This document shows, piece after piece, positions 23,261 to 28,392 of a stretch of 28,392 nucleotides of DNA (its first letter is position 1; each line of letters starts with the position of its first letter). This DNA comes from an uncultured Coprococcus sp. (GTDB lineage Bacteria > Bacillota > Clostridia > Lachnospirales > Lachnospiraceae). Location: positions 1-28,392 of the forward strand of contig URJI01000027.1 in assembly GCA_900548215.1 (NCBI GenBank), given 5' to 3'. The translations under genes and the position numbers were made by a program. Below the pieces are notes generated by a model, which saw nothing but the letters and a program-made list of their open reading frames with translations, made no database searches and was not told the origin of the DNA.

Positions 23261-24199
23261 TCAGACTGTATCTCTCTTTTTTCTCCCGACCGGGATCTGT
23301 GCCAGAAGTATTGCGGCAAATATCAGCCCGCATCCTGCAAGCTGTCTTACCCCCATACGTTCTCCAAGGATGATCCAACCGGCAATAACAGAGAATACCG
23401 ACTCAAGGCTCATGATCATTGAAGCGACAGTGGGATTTAGTCCGTTCTGTCCAACTATCTGAAGTGTATATGCCACGCCACACGACAACACTCCTGCATA
23501 GAGTATCGGAATCCACGCACTCAATGTACCGAGAGGCTGCACCCATGCCGCAATTCCAGCCACACTGTGATGCATCTCCGAGAAAAACGCCGGGAATATG
23601 CTGAGAATCCCGCATACCCAGAACTGTATACATGACATTCTGACTCCATCCACAAGCGGTGAGAAATGATCTATCACAAGTATATGTACTGCAAAAAGCA
23701 ATGCACATACAAGCACCATAAGATCACTGCTCTGAAATGACAGTGAGCCGCTCATACAAAGCAAATAAAGCCCCACCACAGCTATAACTATTCCAAGCCA
23801 TATATTCCAGCCACACTTCTTCTTCAAAAACAGACTCAGAATTGGAACCAGCAATATGTAACACGCTGTGAGGAATCCCGCTTTTCCCGCCGATGTTCCC
23901 ATATAAAGTCCAAGCTGCTGTGCAGAGCTTGCCAGGAACAGAACAGTTCCACAGCATATACCACCAATCACAAGTCTCTTTCTATCTGATCTATTACTCG
24001 GTTTCCTATCAGATGGTTTTATCCTGTCAATTATAAATATGACCGGTATGAGAACAGCACCGCCAATCAGTGACCTTATTCCGTTGAAAGAGAACGGTCC
24101 AACCGCATCTCCTCCCTGTCTCTGCGCAACAAAGGCTACGCCCCATATAAAAGCTGTCAAAACCAGCAGCAGTGAATTCCTTACCTGTCTACTCTTCAT
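23261..24199 (-). CDS. EamA/DMT-family transporter (10-TM exporter or permease)
   Basis: 312-residue membrane protein of the drug/metabolite superfamily with two EamA repeats of about five helices each. The first begins SLLLVLTAFIWGVAFVAQR, has PFSFNGIRSLIGGAVLIPV and ends in the GLYLLCMSGSLSF helix; the second runs from ALLFAVHILVIDHFSPLVDG to MSLESVFSVIAGWIILGERM, the conserved end motif of the family. A polar, arginine/lysine-rich loop (KPSDRKPSNRSDRKR) lies after helix 2. Substrate not predictable; relatives export amino acids, nucleotides or other metabolites. It appears to be a single-gene unit, about 120 nt downstream of the cstA promoter and transcribed the same way. Confidence 0.9.
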   Translation of the reverse strand: MKSRQVRNSLLLVLTAFIWGVAFVAQRQGGDAVGPFSFNGIRSLIGGAVLIPVIFIIDRIKPSDRKPSNRSDRKRLVIGGICCGTVLFLASSAQQLGLYMGTSAGKAGFLTACYILLVPILSLFLKKKCGWNIWLGIVIAVVGLYLLCMSGSLSFQSSDLMVLVCALLFAVHILVIDHFSPLVDGVRMSCIQFWVCGILSIFPAFFSEMHHSVAGIAAWVQPLGTLSAWIPILYAGVLSCGVAYTLQIVGQNGLNPTVASMIMSLESVFSVIAGWIILGERMGVRQLAGCGLIFAAILLAQIPVGRKKRDTV

Positions 24200-24258
24200 C
24201 TCTGAAACCTCTCGTTCTTTTTAGTCAATGCCACAGCTTACAACATACAGGCACTCTA

Positions 24259-24420
24259 TTATGTGTTGAGAATTGAACTGAGAAAAGCCTTTGTCCTGTC
24301 ATTCTGCGGATCCCTGAACAGCTGCTCTGGAGTTCCATCCTCAACTATGATCCCATCGGCCATAAATATAACACGGTCAGCCACTTCCCTGGCAACCCCC
24401 ATCTCAAGCATCAGCTTTTG
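24259..24420 (-). pseudogene. C-terminal relic of a polar amino acid ABC transporter ATPase (GlnQ/HisP type)
   Basis: From 24411 the minus strand encodes 50 residues ending at TAA 24259-24261: LEMGVAREVADRVIFMADG, then IIVEDGTPEQLF, RDPQNDRTKAF and LSSIL. This matches the end of GlnQ-type ATPases, which begins at the switch-region THEMGFAREVADR. The threonine-histidine before EMG is replaced by unrelated residues and an in-frame TAG sits three codons before the ATG, so Walker A, signature, Walker B and the switch histidine are all lost. It is the only coding trace in the 358-bp gap 24200-24557; the rest of the gap holds AT-rich sequence and the terminator of the next gene. No permease or binding-protein remnant was found beside it. 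Confidence 0.82.
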
Positions 24421-24517
24421 CTATGTTTCTTTATCAATCCTCTCAACAGTTTTATCATTTTCACGGTGAAGAAACAAGTCCCCATGTATATATATTTTAC
24501 CGTTTTACTACATACGC

Positions 24518-24558
24518 AAAAGCGGCAATGGAGTTCATATGGCTCCATTGCCGCTTTT
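24518..24558 (-). terminator. Strong intrinsic terminator overlapping the GGDEF-EAL gene stop
   Basis: A perfect 16-bp stem, AAAAGCGGCAATGGAG with CTCCATTGCCGCTTTT, around a 9-nt loop. On the minus strand the stem starts inside the TAA stop codon (24558-24560). Confidence 0.9.
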
Positions 24559-26249
24559 TAATATCCCGATTCCAGCCTTTGTTCAAATTCATCCTTTGGA
24601 AGGGGCTTATCAAACACATATCCCTGTACTATATCACAGCCAAGCTTTTCCAGATAATCAAGCTGCTGATTTGTCTCAACGCCTTCCGCAACTGACTTTT
24701 TCCCGAGCCGGCCTATGAGGTCTATTACACTTGCAAACATCACTATATCCTGGTGCTTATTATTGTTTACATCATCAAAAGGTATCAGCGATTTGTCTAT
24801 CTTGATTGTATCAAGGTCAACCTTTTTGATCATGTTGAGTGAAGAAAATCCTGTACCAAAATCATCTATGGATGTACTTATGCCCCGCTCCTTGAGTCTT
24901 CCTATCACGCTGGACATGATCTCATAATTCTGATAATCCTCACTTTCTGTAAGTTCTATCTCAATATAGCTTCTGTCTATCCCAAATCTGTCTATGGTAC
25001 CGGTTATACGTTCCACCAGATCTATTTCTTCCAGATGCCTTCTGGAAAAATTGACTGATACAGGCACTATCTTCTGACCTTTATCCAGTCTGCTTTTCAA
25101 AAAACCGCATACCTGCTCAAGCATATAGTAGTCAAGCCTGCACACGCTTCCCTCTCTCTCAAGCTGCGGTATAAACCTCGCAGGTGTGACCACCTGTCCA
25201 TCTCTCACCCAGCGTACAAGTGCCTCCGCACCATATATACTTTTATCCACAATTCTCACCTTTGGCTGATAATATACTACAAACTCACCTGCAGCAAGAG
25301 CCTGTGGGAAAGCAGCCAGAATCTCCTGGTCATCCATAAGATGCTTCTGAATCTCTTTTGTATATACAACTATAGAGCCCGCTCCGTTTTTTCTTGCTGC
25401 CTGATACGCAATGCTGGTTCTGGCCATAACTTCCCTCGGCTTATCAACGCCTTCCAGACCTGCTATACCCGCTGTAACTCCCAGCTGGAATTCTCTTTTG
25501 ACAGATCTGAACTCATGACTCATATGAACATCTTTAATCTTGCTTATAAAATCAGACGCATTCTCATTCCGACAGATTACAACGAAATTATCTCCTCCAA
25601 GCCTTGCTATCTCCTCATCGCTGTCAAGATATGACTTCACCATCTGCGCATAATTTCTAAGTATCACATCTCCCTGTGAATAATCAAAAACCTTATTCAC
25701 ATACTTAAAGTTGTGGATATTAAAAAATATGCCTGTATAATCACCAATCCGTCCGTTTTTTATCAGATTCACCGCATAATACATCAGGGAATCCTGACTG
25801 GCTACACCTGTATTGATATCTGTATACATAATCTTTTCAAGCATGCACTGAGCTAATGTCCGGTTGTACTGAATAAATATCTCCCTAAATATAAACCTGT
25901 GTGTCTGTATCTCCTCTTCTGAATAACCCGGACCATATGGATAATCCTTGATAAACACAGTACCACCGGTTCTGATCTTCATCTCTATATCAACGGGGGT
26001 GCCCAATTCAGTCACTTCTCTCTCGTATAATACCGCGCTGCTTCTTTCTCCAAGCGGCATAAACCTGTTTTTCGGAATATCAACAGTAATCTCCGCCTTT
26101 CCCAGCCTGAGCCTGTCAGCAATAGCAGCAAGGCCATTCCTTATACACTGGATTCTCTGTTGCTGTGTATCCGCGTCCCCGCTTATGCATTCGAAGAATT
26201 CTTTCATCCGGCTGTCCATTTGTATGCTTTTATCAATTGTGTTATCCAT
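24558..26249 (-). CDS. Cyclic-di-GMP phosphodiesterase with degenerate GGDEF and intact EAL domains
   Basis: 563 cytoplasmic residues with no membrane span. Residues 1-140 are an uncharacterised N-terminal region. About 141-300 is a GGDEF domain that has lost catalysis: the active-site motif reads GGDNF (218-222, N221 in place of the catalytic E), and the metal-binding aspartate is N177 in FNIHNFKYVNK. About 310-555 is an EAL domain with its catalytic set present: E342 (EALVRW), N400 (NFS), E432 (IELTES), D462/D463 (IDDFGTG), K483 (IKIDKS), E522 (AEGVET) and QGY at 542-544. It should hydrolyse c-di-GMP, possibly tuned by GTP on the dead GGDEF. ATG 26249 is chosen for the GGAGGAG site 5 nt upstream. 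Confidence 0.92.
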   Translation of the reverse strand: MDNTIDKSIQMDSRMKEFFECISGDADTQQQRIQCIRNGLAAIADRLRLGKAEITVDIPKNRFMPLGERSSAVLYEREVTELGTPVDIEMKIRTGGTVFIKDYPYGPGYSEEEIQTHRFIFREIFIQYNRTLAQCMLEKIMYTDINTGVASQDSLMYYAVNLIKNGRIGDYTGIFFNIHNFKYVNKVFDYSQGDVILRNYAQMVKSYLDSDEEIARLGGDNFVVICRNENASDFISKIKDVHMSHEFRSVKREFQLGVTAGIAGLEGVDKPREVMARTSIAYQAARKNGAGSIVVYTKEIQKHLMDDQEILAAFPQALAAGEFVVYYQPKVRIVDKSIYGAEALVRWVRDGQVVTPARFIPQLEREGSVCRLDYYMLEQVCGFLKSRLDKGQKIVPVSVNFSRRHLEEIDLVERITGTIDRFGIDRSYIEIELTESEDYQNYEIMSSVIGRLKERGISTSIDDFGTGFSSLNMIKKVDLDTIKIDKSLIPFDDVNNNKHQDIVMFASVIDLIGRLGKKSVAEGVETNQQLDYLEKLGCDIVQGYVFDKPLPKDEFEQRLESGY

Positions 26250-26351
26250 TCTATCTCCTCCAGCCTTCAACACATAGCCTGTATCGTCCGGTCTTAAATA
26301 TCAAAATCGGCCCAAGCGCATCAAAAATTAATAAATATAAACTCTTCCTAC

Positions 26352-26380
26352 ATTATAGCAGTGGTGAAATGAATGCACAA
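26352..26380 (-). promoter_or_regulatory. Promoter of the GGDEF-EAL gene
   Basis: Minus-strand TTGTGC (26375-26380), 17-nt spacer, TATAAT (26352-26357) with a TGC extension. The leader would be about 95 nt; no c-di-GMP riboswitch landmarks are seen in it. Confidence 0.65.
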
Positions 26381-26389
26381 TGTATTATC

Positions 26390-27277
26390 CTACCCCTGGC
26401 GCCTTTTGCCCCAGAAAAACAAGGCAACTGTGCCAGGTCCTGTATGACTTCCTATGGTAGTTCCTATATAATTGATCTCCACCTTGCCATCAAGCTTTGG
26501 AAATCTCTCCTCGACAAGTCTTGCCACAGCCTCGGCATCCTCCATACATGCCGACTGCGATATATAGCACTTGCCGGAATAATCAAGCCCATCCTGTGCA
26601 TTCTCCTCCATTCGCTTTACTATCTCCTGAATAACCTTCTTTTTACCTCTTATCTTTGATCTCGGTATCAGCCTTCCCTCATTATCCATGTTGAGAAGTG
26701 GACATATTCCAAGTATTGTGCCGACTGTTCCAGCAGTCTTGGATATTCTTCCGCCTCTGATATAAAACGTGAGATCCGTTGAGAAGAACCAATGGTTCAG
26801 GTCCAGCTTATGCTGTTCTATCCAGTCATGCAGCTCGTCTATGGACTTGCCTTCATCTCTCATTCCTGCCAGCGTGTCCATGATGAGACCATAGCCCGAG
26901 GACGCACCCAGGGAATCAACCACATATAGTTTCCTGTCAGGGAATTCTTCCTCCAGATCCTCCCTGGCAATATTTGCAGAGTTTATAGACCCGCTTATTC
27001 CCGATGACAATGTCAGGTGAAGTATGTCATACCCCTGTTCAAGATAAGGCTTCCAGAAATCATAATATTCATCTGAATTAACCTGCGAGGTCTTCGTAGC
27101 CGCACCCTCTGTCATCTTTCTGTAAAATTCCTCAAATGGCATGGTCTGTCCCAGATCATCAGGATGTTCCACACCATCAAGCTCATAGTGAAAGCATATA
27201 TATTTTACGTCTATTTTGTCAAAATGCTCCTTTGAAAGATCTGCTGTTGAGCAGCAGCTCAAGATATACTTTGCCAT
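26390..27277 (-). CDS. DegV-family fatty-acid-binding protein
   Basis: 295 residues with the two-domain DegV fold. Landmarks: an N-terminal strand YILSCCSTADLSKE leading to the first lipid-head contact region, the TKTSQVNSDEYYDFWKPYL segment, LHLTLSSGISGSINSAN containing the SSG(I/L)SG(S/T) motif, LYVVDSLGASSGYGLI, RGGRISKTAG, and the C-terminal IGTTIGSHTGPGTVALFFWG. Firmicute DegV/FakB proteins deliver fatty acids to the FakA kinase for acyl-phosphate formation; no fakA is in the window. ATG 27277 is preferred over TTG 27295 because AGAGGTGG lies 6 nt upstream. Single gene between the GGDEF-EAL promoter and the nadR terminator. Confidence 0.94.
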   Translation of the reverse strand: MAKYILSCCSTADLSKEHFDKIDVKYICFHYELDGVEHPDDLGQTMPFEEFYRKMTEGAATKTSQVNSDEYYDFWKPYLEQGYDILHLTLSSGISGSINSANIAREDLEEEFPDRKLYVVDSLGASSGYGLIMDTLAGMRDEGKSIDELHDWIEQHKLDLNHWFFSTDLTFYIRGGRISKTAGTVGTILGICPLLNMDNEGRLIPRSKIRGKKKVIQEIVKRMEENAQDGLDYSGKCYISQSACMEDAEAVARLVEERFPKLDGKVEINYIGTTIGSHTGPGTVALFFWGKRRQG

Positions 27278-27450
27278 GTTTGTCCACCTCTCCAATATAT
27301 TTGTACGGTTCTGTCTTCACCTGTACGTTTTAATTTTGCATTTCATTTACTTTTTCAGCCTTTTCCTACTATATAATTATTATATTATCTACTATTGTAT
27401 CATCATTGGCTTTTTATTCATAGTCATAAATACGATAAAAAACAGACAAA

Positions 27451-27493
27451 AACATCCACAACACATTGTTTTTAAAACCATGTTGTGGATGTT
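27451..27493 (-). terminator. Intrinsic terminator after the nadR-like gene
   Basis: A perfect 13-bp stem, AACATCCACAACA with TGTTGTGGATGTT, around a 17-nt loop, followed on the minus strand by a T-rich run (TTTTTGTCTGTTTTTT). It starts 23 nt after the stop codon. Confidence 0.88.
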
Positions 27494-27515
27494 AATATAT
27501 ATCACCATTTTTCAT

Positions 27516-28392
27516 TTAAAATACAGTGGTTATCGCAAGTCGTTCCTCTATAAGCTTCTTGGCCGTGTTGAACCGGTCAAGATAATCACCGGATATAATT
27601 TCACAGCTTACTCCATGACTATCAAACCACGCCTTGAGCAAATCACTGTAACGCCTTCTCTCCCGCATTATATCCTCATTCCGGGTTCCGTCCTGGACAA
27701 AATCCGTTCCATCAGGATCAAGGAATAGCACCAGATCCCATTCATTTGTTGCATTTATCGCGCCTGCCATATCCGTGAGCCTGCGTTTTTGTTCGTCATC
27801 ATCCATGAGCAGATCACAATAGAATCCTGTAGTCAGTGCATCGGTATCCACAAACAACAGTCTGTTGCTATGCCTGGCTGCCCTGCGGACCTCGTCCTTC
27901 TGTCTGATGAAGTTCTCCACCAGATCATCTTCAACCATGAACTCCTCGCCGCCTGCGTACTCACAGGTGTCACGCCCTATCTCCCGTACAAAATTTGTGT
28001 TATATGCCAGTGCAAGATTCTCAACCAGTGTAGATTTTCCTGTGGATTCACCGCCGACCACCAGAACCTTTCTGACGTAGTGATCCCTGCACACCTTTGG
28101 AATATACTCCCAGTGTGCCGTCGCCCACTCACGGATCTCTGTCGAGGATACCGGAACCTCCGCCCTGTCAAAGTACACGACCTCACTCTCCGGACAGTAC
28201 AAGCTCTCAAATCTGCCGGTTCCAAGATAATCCGAACCGCAGAACACTGCATCTATAGGCTTTCCTATCGTGTCCTTGATATCCTGTGCTCCCTTTTCCC
28301 AGTAATAATCCGTATTGTATTCTTCTTTTGAAACCGCCTTATCCTCTATCATGATTATCTTCACATTTGGCAGATGTCTTGTGCTGTTGAGT
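27516..28392 (-). CDS. nadR: NadR-like bifunctional NMN adenylyltransferase/ribosylnicotinamide kinase (N-terminus off window)
   Basis: 291 codons are visible and the frame is open to the right edge (HLPNVKIIMIED precedes), so the N-terminal nucleotidyltransferase start with its HxGH motif is missing. The visible part has the end of the adenylyltransferase domain (AVFCGSDYLG, VPVSSTEIREW, the latter being the family's ISSTxIR signature) and a complete ribosylnicotinamide kinase domain: P-loop VVGGESTGKSTLV, REIGRDTCEYAGG, FVDTDALTTGFY and LVLFLDPDGTDFVQDGTR. The enzyme salvages nicotinamide riboside to NAD. A GTG at 28364 is an in-frame codon but not a credible start because homology continues upstream. 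No helix-turn-helix can be judged. Confidence 0.92.
   Translation of the reverse strand, partial: LNSTRHLPNVKIIMIEDKAVSKEEYNTDYYWEKGAQDIKDTIGKPIDAVFCGSDYLGTGRFESLYCPESEVVYFDRAEVPVSSTEIREWATAHWEYIPKVCRDHYVRKVLVVGGESTGKSTLVENLALAYNTNFVREIGRDTCEYAGGEEFMVEDDLVENFIRQKDEVRRAARHSNRLLFVDTDALTTGFYCDLLMDDDEQKRRLTDMAGAINATNEWDLVLFLDPDGTDFVQDGTRNEDIMRERRRYSDLLKAWFDSHGVSCEIISGDYLDRFNTAKKLIEERLAITTVF

Noticed and set aside
26250..26351. c-di-GMP riboswitch in the GGDEF-EAL leader
   Set aside because: The GEMM-I landmark sequences and paired stems could not be found; only an ordinary leader is seen.

Overview
The window looks like the chromosome of a low-to-mid GC Firmicute, most probably a gut Lachnospiraceae (Coprococcus/Lachnospira/Butyrivibrio type). 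The reasons are strong AGGAGG-type ribosome binding sites, consensus TTGACA/TATAAT promoters (several with extended -10), a T-box leader, a FeoA-FeoB fusion, an EF-hand/leucine-rich secreted protein and GGDEF-EAL signalling. No rRNA, tRNA, CRISPR array or insertion sequence was seen. All but one of the recognised genes lie on the minus strand; only the MATE gene at 7366-8670 is on plus, divergent from its AraC-type regulator.

Region by region: 1-446 is the receiver half of an OmpR-type response regulator cut by the left edge. 783-3704 is the potassium uptake pair trkA-trkH with its own promoter and terminator. 3799-6206 is a compact, overlapping three-gene cassette (ABC/AAA-type ATPase, TOPRIM-like protein, 47-residue membrane protein) behind a near-consensus promoter; it resembles two-gene ATPase + TOPRIM defence systems and is the best candidate for an undescribed system. 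6269-8670 is a divergent AraC regulator/MATE exporter pair. 8732-11068 is a FeoA-FeoB ferrous iron transporter. 11229-14235 is a second MATE exporter, preceded by a 17-bp tandem repeat that runs up to its start codon, plus two alkylation-repair genes (a YjbR-MGMT fusion and an AlkD-like glycosylase). 14335-15288 is an arginase-family enzyme.

15415-17963 holds a TAXI substrate-binding lipoprotein, a GltS-type sodium/glutamate carrier and a translationally coupled 68-residue protein with an internal repeat. No TRAP membrane subunits are visible, so this may be a binding-protein-dependent GltS system. 18197-19611 encodes two secreted or anchored proteins. 19821-20696 is a NudC-type NADH pyrophosphatase. 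20925-23139 is a CstA-family transporter behind a complete T-box leader with promoter, T-box motif and terminator. 23261-24199 is an EamA exporter. 24200-24557 has no intact gene but contains a relic of a polar amino acid ABC ATPase. 24558-26249 is a GGDEF-EAL protein with a degenerate GGDEF. 26390-27277 is a DegV protein. 27516-28392 is a NadR-like NAD biosynthesis enzyme cut by the right edge.

Functionally the window is dominated by transport (K+, Fe2+, glutamate-type substrate, CstA substrate, two MATEs, one DMT), with DNA alkylation repair, NAD metabolism, cyclic-di-GMP turnover and one putative defence cassette. Functional calls rest on motif recognition by eye; no database search was possible.
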